Shown here in pieces: positions 1 through 10,507 of a stretch of DNA of 36,779 bases (positions are counted from its first letter, which is position 1; each line of letters begins with the position of its first letter). A program made the position numbers and the translations under genes. Under the pieces are notes generated by a model, which did no database searches, had not been told where the DNA came from, and saw only the letters and a program-made list of their open reading frames with translations. This stretch comes from Spirochaetales bacterium (lineage in GTDB: Bacteria; Spirochaetota; GWE2-31-10), in contig JAFLVQ010000005.1 in the NCBI GenBank assembly GCA_022508205.1, positions 1-36,779 on the forward strand, given 5' to 3'.

Positions 1-131
1 ACAACCGTTACTCAATGTCAACTTAATTCTTCATCTTTTTTGATGCTGTGATAAATAATATAAAAATTATTTGTTCATACATTCTCATTTTTGATATATA
101 CAATTACTATTTCATAATCGGGGACAATTAA

Positions 132-1028
132 TTGATGAAAAAAATCGGCATACTCTTAATTATCATCTGCATTTTTATAAGCTGTAATACAAAAAAAAAT
201 CAGCATACAAATTTTTATACAGATTCATACGGGAGAAAAATAGAAATTCCCGATTCCACAAAAATGCCGCGAATCATTTCTGCTGCACCATCGATGACGG
301 AACTCTTTTTCCAACTTGACGGTGGGCAATTTCTGATTGCACGCAGCGATTACTGTGATTATCCGCCGGAAGCGAAAAATTTGCCATCTGTAGGAACAAT
401 TATCGAGCCGAATATCGAATATGTCCTCGCTCTTCGGCCTACTTTGGTTGTTGCATCGGATCACTTTACAAAAGAAAGCGTTAATAAACTCGAACAATTC
501 AACATTCCGGTCTACATTGGCAAGCAGGGAGAAAATCTTGAAGATTTCTACAACATTATCAATGACATAGGACACATCATTAAAAAGGAAGAAAAGGCAG
601 AAGAACTCATAACGAAAATGAAGACACAAATTCGCGAAATTTCCGAACGAGCTCAATCGGCGGATATTCATCCCAAAGTTTACTATATGATTTCATTCGG
701 AGAATCGGGAGATTATACTGCAGGCAAAAATACGTTTATAGCAAATCTCATTCGCATCGCAGGAGGAATAAATATTTCGGATGATGCAAATGGGTGGGCA
801 TACAGCCGTGAAAAATTATTCGCAGGAAATCCCGATTTGATTTTAATCAGTCACAAAGAAATGGAAGAACCTCTGAAAAAAGATTACACGTATTCCAAAC
901 TTCGGGCAGTGCAGGACAATAAAATTTATACAGTCACTGCCGGCACAATGGAGCGTCCTTCCCTGCGCAACATCGACGCACTTTTGGAATTGGAAACAAT
1001 CTTTGCCAATAAAAAAAGCATTCGGTAA
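132..1028 (+). CDS. ABC transporter periplasmic substrate-binding lipoprotein (BtuF/FhuD-like, cobalamin/iron-siderophore type)
   Basis: Lipobox FISCN; motifs DSYGRKIEIP, RIISAAPSMTELFFQL, PNIEYVLALRPTLVV typical of helical-backbone SBPs; GGGGA upstream of ATG. Confidence 0.85.
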   Translation: MMKKIGILLIIICIFISCNTKKNQHTNFYTDSYGRKIEIPDSTKMPRIISAAPSMTELFFQLDGGQFLIARSDYCDYPPEAKNLPSVGTIIEPNIEYVLALRPTLVVASDHFTKESVNKLEQFNIPVYIGKQGENLEDFYNIINDIGHIIKKEEKAEELITKMKTQIREISERAQSADIHPKVYYMISFGESGDYTAGKNTFIANLIRIAGGINISDDANGWAYSREKLFAGNPDLILISHKEMEEPLKKDYTYSKLRAVQDNKIYTVTAGTMERPSLRNIDALLELETIFANKKSIR

Positions 1029-1037
1029 AAAATAAAA

Positions 1038-3230
1038 TTACTTCCTGCACAAAAAAGAAAGTTCGCATTGTTCATCCGCACATGACACTGTAATTTTATG
1101 GGAACCGGGCTGCAGCGGAATTTTAAATGAAAAATGCCGGTTTACGACAAAAGATGATTTTCCGTCATCAACAGAAACATGAAGTTCATCGCTTTTTCCG
1201 CCGGTGACTTCCACTGTCAAACTTTGTACGCTATCAGGCAGCGAAGAATCATAAAAAAATATACTGCCGTTACGCGGAGTAATAATTTGAAGCGGCATAT
1301 TATCATTTTTTACTGTGCCAATAAGTTCCTTTTGATAAAACCACCGCTCGAAACGCTGCGGATAAACCACGCCGGACTTGGTATGCCAAGAACAATTTTC
1401 GGCAGTTTCATTATTCGGTAAAAATTCCAACTTGGTATCAGGACAATTGTCACCCGCTGGCATTCCCGATACTAAGCAAATCTTTTTTTTACTATATAAA
1501 ACCGGCAGTTTAAATTCCGCACTCTCATTTTTCTGCAAAGTTATCAACAAATCTCTTACAACGGAAGCCGGCAAGGAACTGCCCGTTTTCCCTATAACCG
1601 TAGCTCCGTCGAAATTTCCCATCCAAACACCGACGGTATACAAGGGAGTCGCTCCCAGTGCCGTTATGTTTTGAAATTGATTTGCCGTTCCTGTCTTGAA
1701 AATTGCAGAAAACGGAATTTTAAAAGCCTTATTATCTCCAAACCCTAAATAACGAGCGTCATTGTCAGACAAAATACTGCAAATCAATCGCGCAGTATCA
1801 CGCTGAAAAACATTTTTTTTATCATCAACTTTATTTTCTTCCGAAACAAGCGGCAAAAAAATACCGTCACGCGGAAAAACACTGAACGCCTGTACCAATT
1901 CAAATAAACTGACTTCTGCACTACCGAGTGCCAATCCCAAACCGGGATTACTATTTTTCAGTGAAAAAAAATGCAAATCATCCAGCACAGAAATATATTT
2001 CCCCAATCCGAGCTGATTAAGCAGATAAACAGCCGGCACATTCAAACTCGAAGCCAGAGCAGTACGCAGACGAACCGGACCGTTATAGCGATTATTGAAA
2101 TTCAACGGAATATAAAGCTGCTCGCTGCCGAACTCCATTGGAATATCAGGCAAAATCGAAGCCGGCGTAAAACCATTTTCAAGTGCCATAGCGTATAAAA
2201 ACGGCTTCATACTGGAACCCGGCTGATTCTCGGCAAGCACTCCGTCATTTTGTCCGCCGTGAAAATCATCATTAAAATTCGCACTGCCCACCCACGCCAA
2301 AATTTTACCGGAACTATTTTCGCAAACCAAAACTGCACCGTTGGTAATTCTGAACTGCTTCGATTTCGCCACAGCCGCTGCAATTAAATTTTCGGCTTTC
2401 CGCTGTAGTGCAAGTGAAACGGAAACGTTTATTTGCTCGGCAGAATAACATTCGCAGCTGCCCGATGAAGTCAAATAACGCACATAATGCGGCATATTCT
2501 CAGGATACATAAATTTTTTTGCACGCATCGCCGCAATTTTCAGCTCATCATAAGGCAATCCGGCAATTCTGACTGCCGCCTCCGCACATTTTTCGGGATT
2601 AACAAACGGATTATACAACGATGGTTTGCGCGGAATCACCGCCAAACAGCAAAGTTCGGCTTGAGACAAAAGCGAAATTTCCTTACCAAAAAAAAATCTT
2701 GCCGCACTTGCCACACCCTCCGTATTAAAACCAAAAGGCAGGTGATTCAAATACAACTCCAAAATTTCATCTTTCGATAATCTGGCTTCCAAACGCAGCG
2801 CATCGACCGCTTCTGTAAATTTCGCAAAAATATTTCGATTTTCCGACTTTCTCATCATTCTTGCCAACTGCATTGTAATTGTCGAAGAACCGCTTATGAT
2901 TCTGCCGTTTTCGATGTTTTGAAAAGCCGCCCGACATATCGACAAAACATCGATTCCGAAATGCCTATAAAATTTTCTGTCTTCCGCCCGGATAAAAATT
3001 TCACGAACTTCGGGAGATATTTTTTCCAAAGACACAAATTCACGCCGCAGTCCATTCTCAAGGCTCAAGATCTGAATTAATTCACCGTTACAATCATAAA
3101 CCCGCGTACTTTTAGGCAAATTCCGAAAAGCGTTGAGTTTGGGATAAGGAGAAAAGCAAATAAAAATTCGGAAAGCAGCTACAGTAAAAACCGCAGCTGC
3201 CAAACCGAAAATACCTTTACTTATTTTCAT
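1038..3230 (-). CDS. pbpC: Penicillin-binding protein 1C (bifunctional transglycosylase/transpeptidase)
   Basis: GT51 motifs AEDRKFYRHFGID and GSSTITMQLARM; transpeptidase motifs SSMK, SLN, KTGT; C-terminal BiPBP_C-like domain; lies next to an A2M gene. Confidence 0.93.
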   Translation of the reverse strand: MKISKGIFGLAAAVFTVAAFRIFICFSPYPKLNAFRNLPKSTRVYDCNGELIQILSLENGLRREFVSLEKISPEVREIFIRAEDRKFYRHFGIDVLSICRAAFQNIENGRIISGSSTITMQLARMMRKSENRNIFAKFTEAVDALRLEARLSKDEILELYLNHLPFGFNTEGVASAARFFFGKEISLLSQAELCCLAVIPRKPSLYNPFVNPEKCAEAAVRIAGLPYDELKIAAMRAKKFMYPENMPHYVRYLTSSGSCECYSAEQINVSVSLALQRKAENLIAAAVAKSKQFRITNGAVLVCENSSGKILAWVGSANFNDDFHGGQNDGVLAENQPGSSMKPFLYAMALENGFTPASILPDIPMEFGSEQLYIPLNFNNRYNGPVRLRTALASSLNVPAVYLLNQLGLGKYISVLDDLHFFSLKNSNPGLGLALGSAEVSLFELVQAFSVFPRDGIFLPLVSEENKVDDKKNVFQRDTARLICSILSDNDARYLGFGDNKAFKIPFSAIFKTGTANQFQNITALGATPLYTVGVWMGNFDGATVIGKTGSSLPASVVRDLLITLQKNESAEFKLPVLYSKKKICLVSGMPAGDNCPDTKLEFLPNNETAENCSWHTKSGVVYPQRFERWFYQKELIGTVKNDNMPLQIITPRNGSIFFYDSSLPDSVQSLTVEVTGGKSDELHVSVDDGKSSFVVNRHFSFKIPLQPGSHKITVSCADEQCELSFLCRK

Positions 3231-3233
3231 CTA

Positions 3234-6200
3234 TCATTTCACAGTAAAAATAGTACCACTCGCACGACCGAAAATTTCAGGTTCATACATACATTCCGCA
3301 ACAGACGGCGGAGTAGGAAATACACCGCGCCGAACAGCTCTGAATTTCAATGAAACAACAGCCCTTCCTTTTGCAAAATCATTCCAAAAAACACGAGCTT
3401 CATTATCGTACACTTCTTTTTTGCTCATAAAACGGAATATTTCCGTATCGGCAGTTGTACGTACATCCACAACTTCGGCTCCGGAAGGCACCGGCAGCCG
3501 CAGCGCAAGATAATTTCTGTCAAAAGTCGAGAAAACCGTAACTTCCATGCGATATACTTTTCCGCTGACTAACGGTGTCACAAAATCTTTTTGCGCAATT
3601 TCCTCATCGGTTGCATCATCATAAAGCACAACATTCAGCCCAATGCCTTCATCACGCGGCAGCTGCATTTCTTCCGGAAGCGCATAATCCAAACTCATCG
3701 AGTAAAACAAAGGATTTGCGCCTTTTTTCGTAATTTGCAACGGCAGCTGTTTATCTTTTGCAAATTCAGAAAGCCGTGCGTCATCCATAACTGCATTAAC
3801 GGTTTCCGTTTTGCTGCCTTTAAATTCACCATCCGCAACTTTCTTATTATCCAAAGTCACTTTAGTCGTCACATTCGCATTTTCCGCAGTATACGTTTTG
3901 ATATATGTTACTACTGCATTCAGTACAATCGAAGTTGTGGATAAATCATGCCAACAACCGCACTTTTGATTTTCAAGCAGCGTAAAAAGCACTTTATTAT
4001 TTATTTCATCTGTCGGATTAGTTTTGATAAACAATTCAAGTACGCGCGACAAACGGCACAATGTATTAGAACCGGAAAACATTTTCACATACGGCACAAC
4101 CGCATCATTTTCAAATACCGACATATCAACACCGCGCGCAGTAGGACGAATGTACGTTTTTATCTTTTCGGCACACTTCGCAGCCAATGTATCATCACGA
4201 GTCGTAATTCCGACAAGCGCCAACGCGGTAATAGAAGCAGTTTCCTGAGAATACGCATCATTCAAAAATTTCTCATCCACATTTTCACCAAGCAGAGAAA
4301 GAACATGCCAAACTTCGAGCTTTTCCTCAGTACTCGAATCTTTCATTTCAGCCAATTCACTGCGCAAATAATAAGTAAGTGCATCCTTGTTAATCGCCAC
4401 ATCTTTCTGCGAATAGCCGGCATCTACTGCTGCTGCCAAAACTTCCGCAATACGCATGGAAACATACAGCCCGGAATCAGAAGAATCTTCCCAATAACCG
4501 AAACCGCCGTCCGAATGCTGAAGTTTCGCGATTTTCTCAAAGAATCCTCTGACATTTTTTGAAATATCCACAAATTTTTTATCCAAATTCAAATTGTTTA
4601 CCTTATTGCCCAAAAGAATCAGCGGCATCATTTTTATACTTTGCTGCTCAAGATAGTCGAACGGATAATCAAAAATATATTGCAGCGAATTTTCCAAAAG
4701 CTCCAGTCCGGCAGTATCCAATGCCACAGACAATCGAATTTTACCGTCATCGGCAAAACTCGGAATTACAACCGCCTCCACAGCCGAATTTTCATCGGCG
4801 GCAATCATACCGACCGAAGTTACCGTTTCGCGAATATACGGCTTTTCTATGGTAATCGGACAAACAAGACGTTCATTGACAACATCCGAACGAACTGTAA
4901 ATACCGCATTGACAAGCCCGGCGCGAACAGCCGCCGCCTCAAAGTAAACAACCGTATTTGTACCGGACGGAACCGTAATTTTATGCCGATTAATTTCGGA
5001 ATCCACAAAAGCTTCACCGATAGCATCGGCTCCTGTTTCCGGCGGCAGCATTTCCAGCCCGACCGTAATTTCATGTGCCGCAGAATCAAGATTGGAAATC
5101 AAAACTCCAAGCTCGCTTGTATCCCGCTCCCTCATTCGGCGCGGCAAAACTTCCTGAATAGTAACAGGATTCTGCACTGCAATCTCACTTTCTTGAAATG
5201 CCAAAAAGTCTCCGGCAGCACCGAGAGCCGTAACTCTGTATGTTGTAAGCGTATCGGGCAATGTAAAACGGCATGTTACTTTTCCGTTTTCATCCGTTTT
5301 CAATTCGGGCAAAAATACCGCAGTCGGGTTAAAATTACGCCGTTCCTGCAAATCTCCGGCTGCTTCGTCATTCATTCTGGACATTTTGGCAATTGCCGAA
5401 TCTCCGCCGCTCAATGTTTTTGCTTCATAGGTCACCGGGTCAAGCAGCAGCGCCCTTGAGTCTCCGCCTTTAACCGCCAAAGGGAAACGATAATCAGAAT
5501 AAAAGAAATCCAGCGGATTCGGAACATGATAATTAATCAAATCCAAAATGCCTCTGTCCGCCGCGACAAGCGTAAGTTCCGCATTCGCAAGCGGTTTTCC
5601 GTTCTTTGTAGCAGTCAATGTGATTTCGGCTTCTTCTCCCGGACGATACACAGGTTTTACACTTTCGGCTTTCACACTGAATGCTTTTACGCGCGGATTC
5701 ACGAATAATTTCACCGCACCATAAAAACTTTTCGGTTTATCCAAATCGATTTTTCCGTATTCAGTCGAAGGTGCTTCTTTACGTACCGAATATGAAGCTA
5801 CCGAAACGTAAACTACGGGCACATAATTTTGCGCAATCGGAATTTCCAAAACCTGCATACTTTTGTCAAAATAACGAACCTCCTCCGTAAATATTCCTTC
5901 ACGCTCAACTGTTATAAGGTAATAGCCTGCCGGCAGCGCACTTTCCAACAGCACTTGTGCGGTTTCGCCCGGATTATACATATCTTTATCCGCAGTCAAA
6001 CGAAGTGACGCCGCATTGTCTTGATTCCAAAAAACACGTTCCGTTCCCGTAACAAAGAACCCCTGTTCGGAAATAGTTTCACGTCCGGCAGCATCCTTTG
6101 CAGATACTCTCAAAATATAAAAACCTGCTTCTTTTGGTGTAACGGAAATTTTACCTTTTGGATTCATCGAAATTTTCTGCACATCTTTGGTTACAAGATT

Positions 6201-9200
6201 TTTTTCATACCGACTGTAAACATGACCGCCGATTCCCTGCTGCTGAACAATATTCCATTCTTCTTTAAACAAAGTAACCGACATTGTTTTGTTTTTTCCG
6301 ACATAAGCTGCCATATCATCACGCATAAGCTGATTTTCTTCGGGACTTACAAGCAAATATTCAAATGACAGCTTTTGTCCCGATTTGGGAAACCCCGAGC
6401 GTATCAATGCTCCCGAAATTCCCACATAATACGATGCCGGATGAACCATTACCGATGCCCATGAAGAAATTCTTTGATTGCTGATGTCTGTAACCATTGT
6501 ACTTGCATTGTACATGTAAGCAATTCCTTTTGTCTTATTGCCGGAAGTCGCACAGGAAAGACGAACCTTTCCTTCATTATCAAGCGTTCCTTTTTCCGCA
6601 GTTACTTCGGAACTTCCCTCGCTGAAATGTATCGTCCCAAATGAATAATCCTTAAACTGCGCCTTTTTGGATGTAAAATTACGAGGTTCTCGATACCAGC
6701 TGTTTTGGAAATTCGCACCGGCCGGAACTCCGCCCGCAAGATAAGAGACAGACAGCTGCGCTTCGATTTTTTCACCGGCAATGATTTTATTTTCCGGCAT
6801 AGCGACCGATGACTGGAATTTAGCACGTTCAAAATACGAAACAGTAAAATAGAGATTTTCCTCTGTTTTATTATCCGCTCGTTTATATGCCAATACATAA
6901 GTTCCCGGTTTGACATCCGCAGGAATAACAAAACTTCCGAAAAATCCACCGGATTGGCTTGTTTTATCAGACTTGGTTTCGTAAGTTACCGGATTTCTCC
7001 AATCACTGCTTTTAAATGCGACGGAATATTCACCGCAGTAAGGCGTTATTTTGCCGAGCTTTTGATTTTTGTCAATTCCTCTGAATGTCACAGTTTCGCC
7101 CGGTTTGTAAATTCCGCGATCGGTAAACATAAAAGTTCTGGCTTTATTTCTCAGTGTCGAACCGACCGAATCTGTATTGTAAATGCCCGCTTTCCACGGA
7201 TAATGCTCCTGCGGTTTATATGTTACCGCATCGCCGTCCTTTTCAACGGCAACAGCAAAATTATCTTCATAATTTGCAAAAAGATTTTCACGCTCATTCT
7301 CAAGTATCGGAATCACCGCGAAGCCATCGGCAGAAGTTTTCGCAAATGCCGAATATTTTCCCGCAAGACAGTCGGCCAAACTGTTTTCCTTATCATTATA
7401 AATGTAGACATTCGCATTTTCCACCGGCTCTCCCGTAGACAACTGCGTTACAAGTACCGCCGCTTTGTTAATTCCGTAGCGCAAAGTAACTCCCAAATCT
7501 GTTACTTGGACAGTAGAATAATTCTTATAAGTGTAAAATCCTTCTTTTCTCCAGCTTGACGCAGTACGCACCGAAGTGTCGATGCGAACAGCTCCCGTCC
7601 CGTTTGCAAGATATGGAGTCAAATCTATTATTTCAAAAATCTTTTCATTCTGTGGCAAAAGAGCCAATTCTTTATAGCCGGGCAGTGTTTTCACATCTAC
7701 ATCTTTTATGTTACCCGAAAGCGGATTGTCTGTTTTGCGGATGCTGTATCCCGAATCAGATAAAATATTTTGATATTCAAACATAATTTTAGGCGGGCAA
7801 TCGGAACGTTTTTCCAATATATGCGCTCCATACATATTAAACACGAATTCACTTGGTGCATCGGGAACAATTACTTGTGCGGCAACATCTTTTCCCAATT
7901 GCTGTCCGTAAATATCACAAAGCGATTTGTTTATATCGATTGAATATTTTTCCTTATAATTTACCGGCAGTCCGAAAATAATTACTTCACTGCCCGATAC
8001 TTCTATATTTTCGGTTTTGACAACATCCTTTTTGCCGCTTGCCAAAGTATACGTAAAAGCATTTTCAACCGATTTTGAATCAATCGGATGCGAGAAACAA
8101 AGATGAGCGGGGAACGGTTTCTTCTCGGAAGACTTTTCGTTGTACACATAAACGTATTTCAAATCTTGCAGTGTATGAAAAACCGCTTCGGCATTATTTT
8201 TGCCGTCTGTGACTGCAATTTTTATTTCGGTCTGCGGTGCCAATTCATCGGTAATATGATAAGCCACAACATCGGTTTTTTCCTGTGCCGCAGTAAAATT
8301 CAGCTTCGTATTTCCGGCGGTAATCGTCGACATCTCCGCTGCTTTCTGCGCATCAATATCATAATTAAACTGAACCAAAATATCTTTCGCGGCTTCAAGC
8401 GGCACATCGTTATTATCAAAACGCAGATGTTTTTCTTCGGCATATTTAAGCCCCGCCGCAAACCAAATAATTTTCAGCGAAGCTGCCGCAGCAGTAAAAG
8501 AAGTTTCGCCTTCAATCGATTTCCCGTATAAAGACTTTATCTGCGGATTCACCGTAATCGTATAAAAACCCTGCGGCTCGCACGGCTCCGATGCATCAAA
8601 ACAAAGAAGCGAAGTCCCTTTCCATCTGAAAACGCCGTTTATTTGCGGCGTTATACTGATATATTCGGATGTTGCAGTTTGCTTATTCAAAGTTTCCAGT
8701 GCAACTACAGGTTCGGAAAAAAGCACATAAAACGAAGGATTACGAACTTCTGCCGGAATTGAACCTTTCGGGCCCCAATCACAGATGGTAAACGGTACTG
8801 CCATCTGTTTTTTTGATAATTTGAATTGACCTTTTTCGGCTTTATTGTTTTTCTCCGACTTTCTGCCGATTTTGTAATCGGTTTTATACGCACTCAATTT
8901 GCGCAGACCGGGAATAACGGAAATCGTTTTCCCCAATGAAGAAACGCCCTGCAATTTTACCTGCTCGGCTTCCGTCTGTGCTTCCGGAACGTACGGGGTA
9001 TAATCCAGAGAAAAAAAATCTTCCAAGTCGGTAAAATCGATTCCGACATCGGCATTGTTTTTTATCACACCGCTTATTTGCGAACTACCATTCTTCTGCG
9101 CATTCACGCCACCATCTTTTTTGCCGCACGACACAGCACAGCTTATCAGCAGCAAAGCCGCCGCAATTTTCATCAATACCATTTTTCTCTTCATGCACAT
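3234..9200 (-). CDS. Bacterial alpha-2-macroglobulin family lipoprotein (YfhM/MagD-like), thioester Cys absent
   Basis: About 1990 aa with A2M MG domains (FTDRGIYKPGETVTFRG, LPDTLTTYRVTALG, YPFDYLEQ) and lipobox ISCAVSCGKK. Start set at ATG 9200, preceded by GAAAGGGGAAAAGCGT, which removes the overlap with neuB seen in the ORF track (ORF start 9377). Confidence 0.9.
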   Translation of the reverse strand: MCMKRKMVLMKIAAALLLISCAVSCGKKDGGVNAQKNGSSQISGVIKNNADVGIDFTDLEDFFSLDYTPYVPEAQTEAEQVKLQGVSSLGKTISVIPGLRKLSAYKTDYKIGRKSEKNNKAEKGQFKLSKKQMAVPFTICDWGPKGSIPAEVRNPSFYVLFSEPVVALETLNKQTATSEYISITPQINGVFRWKGTSLLCFDASEPCEPQGFYTITVNPQIKSLYGKSIEGETSFTAAAASLKIIWFAAGLKYAEEKHLRFDNNDVPLEAAKDILVQFNYDIDAQKAAEMSTITAGNTKLNFTAAQEKTDVVAYHITDELAPQTEIKIAVTDGKNNAEAVFHTLQDLKYVYVYNEKSSEKKPFPAHLCFSHPIDSKSVENAFTYTLASGKKDVVKTENIEVSGSEVIIFGLPVNYKEKYSIDINKSLCDIYGQQLGKDVAAQVIVPDAPSEFVFNMYGAHILEKRSDCPPKIMFEYQNILSDSGYSIRKTDNPLSGNIKDVDVKTLPGYKELALLPQNEKIFEIIDLTPYLANGTGAVRIDTSVRTASSWRKEGFYTYKNYSTVQVTDLGVTLRYGINKAAVLVTQLSTGEPVENANVYIYNDKENSLADCLAGKYSAFAKTSADGFAVIPILENERENLFANYEDNFAVAVEKDGDAVTYKPQEHYPWKAGIYNTDSVGSTLRNKARTFMFTDRGIYKPGETVTFRGIDKNQKLGKITPYCGEYSVAFKSSDWRNPVTYETKSDKTSQSGGFFGSFVIPADVKPGTYVLAYKRADNKTEENLYFTVSYFERAKFQSSVAMPENKIIAGEKIEAQLSVSYLAGGVPAGANFQNSWYREPRNFTSKKAQFKDYSFGTIHFSEGSSEVTAEKGTLDNEGKVRLSCATSGNKTKGIAYMYNASTMVTDISNQRISSWASVMVHPASYYVGISGALIRSGFPKSGQKLSFEYLLVSPEENQLMRDDMAAYVGKNKTMSVTLFKEEWNIVQQQGIGGHVYSRYEKNLVTKDVQKISMNPKGKISVTPKEAGFYILRVSAKDAAGRETISEQGFFVTGTERVFWNQDNAASLRLTADKDMYNPGETAQVLLESALPAGYYLITVEREGIFTEEVRYFDKSMQVLEIPIAQNYVPVVYVSVASYSVRKEAPSTEYGKIDLDKPKSFYGAVKLFVNPRVKAFSVKAESVKPVYRPGEEAEITLTATKNGKPLANAELTLVAADRGILDLINYHVPNPLDFFYSDYRFPLAVKGGDSRALLLDPVTYEAKTLSGGDSAIAKMSRMNDEAAGDLQERRNFNPTAVFLPELKTDENGKVTCRFTLPDTLTTYRVTALGAAGDFLAFQESEIAVQNPVTIQEVLPRRMRERDTSELGVLISNLDSAAHEITVGLEMLPPETGADAIGEAFVDSEINRHKITVPSGTNTVVYFEAAAVRAGLVNAVFTVRSDVVNERLVCPITIEKPYIRETVTSVGMIAADENSAVEAVVIPSFADDGKIRLSVALDTAGLELLENSLQYIFDYPFDYLEQQSIKMMPLILLGNKVNNLNLDKKFVDISKNVRGFFEKIAKLQHSDGGFGYWEDSSDSGLYVSMRIAEVLAAAVDAGYSQKDVAINKDALTYYLRSELAEMKDSSTEEKLEVWHVLSLLGENVDEKFLNDAYSQETASITALALVGITTRDDTLAAKCAEKIKTYIRPTARGVDMSVFENDAVVPYVKMFSGSNTLCRLSRVLELFIKTNPTDEINNKVLFTLLENQKCGCWHDLSTTSIVLNAVVTYIKTYTAENANVTTKVTLDNKKVADGEFKGSKTETVNAVMDDARLSEFAKDKQLPLQITKKGANPLFYSMSLDYALPEEMQLPRDEGIGLNVVLYDDATDEEIAQKDFVTPLVSGKVYRMEVTVFSTFDRNYLALRLPVPSGAEVVDVRTTADTEIFRFMSKKEVYDNEARVFWNDFAKGRAVVSLKFRAVRRGVFPTPPSVAECMYEPEIFGRASGTIFTVK

Positions 9201-9232
9201 ACGCTTTTCCCCTTTCATAAAAAAACAAACTG

Positions 9233-10357
9233 TCATTTTAAATCTTCCCACAAAAGCCCGGCTCCGGCTGTTACATCCACCGCCAACTGCCGCCCCAAAA
9301 TTTCTTTGAAATATTCGGGTGAAATTCCGGGTGTAAGATTTTTCTCCGTCCGCAAAACGGCAACATCTTTTGAACAAAGTTTTCTCCCGGCTTTAAGTGA
9401 TTTTAAATAGTGAATTGATCGATTCGTTCTGTTGTAATTCGCTTCTTCCGATGCCGCCAATTTCTTTTGCCCATCGCCCATTACCGCATTTACTTTTTCA
9501 ATGCCGAACTCTTTTATGAGGAACAGCATACGTTCTTCTTCAGCAAGCAAATCAACGGCATGAACGCTGCGAACCATCTGAGCAAACTGCTGCGGCGTAA
9601 GAGCTACCGGGTCATCAAGTCCGTCTGTTTCCCGGCTTAATGTGATATGCTTTTCTATAAGACTGCCGCCGACAGCCGCGCTTATCGCAGGCACAAGCGT
9701 GGGATCAAGAGAATGGTCGCTGACTCCCACAACTATGGAAAAACGTTCTTTCAAAAATTTCAAAACCGCCAGATTGTAATCCGTTTCCGGCGCGGGATAA
9801 CTTGTCACACAGTGCAAAAGCGAAAGCAGCGGCAATCCAACCCGCACACAATCGACAGCATGCAGCGGATTCAAAAACTTCACGGTTTTGTCAATATCTT
9901 CCAGCTTTGAAACTCCGGAAGATAAAATCACAGGCACGCGTGCATCTTCATGAACCGCATTTTCCAATTTCAAAAGCTCTTCCAGCATCGGAAAATGATT
10001 TAATTCAGGCGAAGCGATCTTTATTGCATCGGGACGCAGTGCCCACAGTTTTCGCAGGCTGCGTTTCCCGAACGGCGAACATGCAAACGCAACGCCTTTG
10101 GAATGCGCATATTTGCACACTTTCTTAAAGAAGGAACTCGGCATTTCCAATGATAAAAACGTATCGTAAAGCCGAACAGAACCGCCCGGCAAATCAACCA
10201 ATCCGGTATCCGGATGCAGAATTTCATCTGCGTATACCCACTGAAACTTCACACAGTCCGCACCGGCGAATACCGCCGCATCAATAAGCTGATACGCCTT
10301 TTCAAGTGAACCGCCGTGTGAAGTTCCTATTTCCGCAATAATATATGTTCTTTTCAT
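9233..10357 (-). CDS. N-acetylneuraminate synthase family protein (NeuB/SpsE-like) with C-terminal SAF domain
   Basis: IAEIGTSHGGSLEKAYQLIDAA, DCVKFQ, IKIASPEL, VILSSGVS, VGVSDHS, LIEKHITLSRE motifs; SAF-like tail; start MKRTYII with SD GGAGTGG. Confidence 0.9.
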   Translation of the reverse strand: MKRTYIIAEIGTSHGGSLEKAYQLIDAAVFAGADCVKFQWVYADEILHPDTGLVDLPGGSVRLYDTFLSLEMPSSFFKKVCKYAHSKGVAFACSPFGKRSLRKLWALRPDAIKIASPELNHFPMLEELLKLENAVHEDARVPVILSSGVSKLEDIDKTVKFLNPLHAVDCVRVGLPLLSLLHCVTSYPAPETDYNLAVLKFLKERFSIVVGVSDHSLDPTLVPAISAAVGGSLIEKHITLSRETDGLDDPVALTPQQFAQMVRSVHAVDLLAEEERMLFLIKEFGIEKVNAVMGDGQKKLAASEEANYNRTNRSIHYLKSLKAGRKLCSKDVAVLRTEKNLTPGISPEYFKEILGRQLAVDVTAGAGLLWEDLK

Positions 10358-10507
10358 AATTCCACTCCAATGCACAATAGCTGGAATATTACTCCATTTG
10401 TCCGGTTATGGCAAATTTTACAAAACTGCATCGGAACGATTTTGACGCAAATATTACAGCGGAATTTCGTGTTCTTATGATAAAATCGAGCTTTGAGGGA
10501 GGCACAT

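Noticed and set aside
1-131. Possible riboswitch upstream of the BtuF-like gene
   Set aside because: The leader is short and AT-rich, with no recognisable cobalamin-box sequence.
3591-8531. Numerous plus-strand ORFs (e.g. 3948..4562, 4641..5459, 6954..7559) opposite the A2M gene
   Set aside because: Typical antisense shadow ORFs with skewed composition and no recognisable motifs; the A2M frame is clearly coding.
9201-9377. N-terminal extension of the A2M ORF (2047-aa version)
   Set aside because: Overlaps the neuB C-terminus, has no signal-peptide logic, and a strong SD precedes ATG 9200 with a proper lipobox after it.
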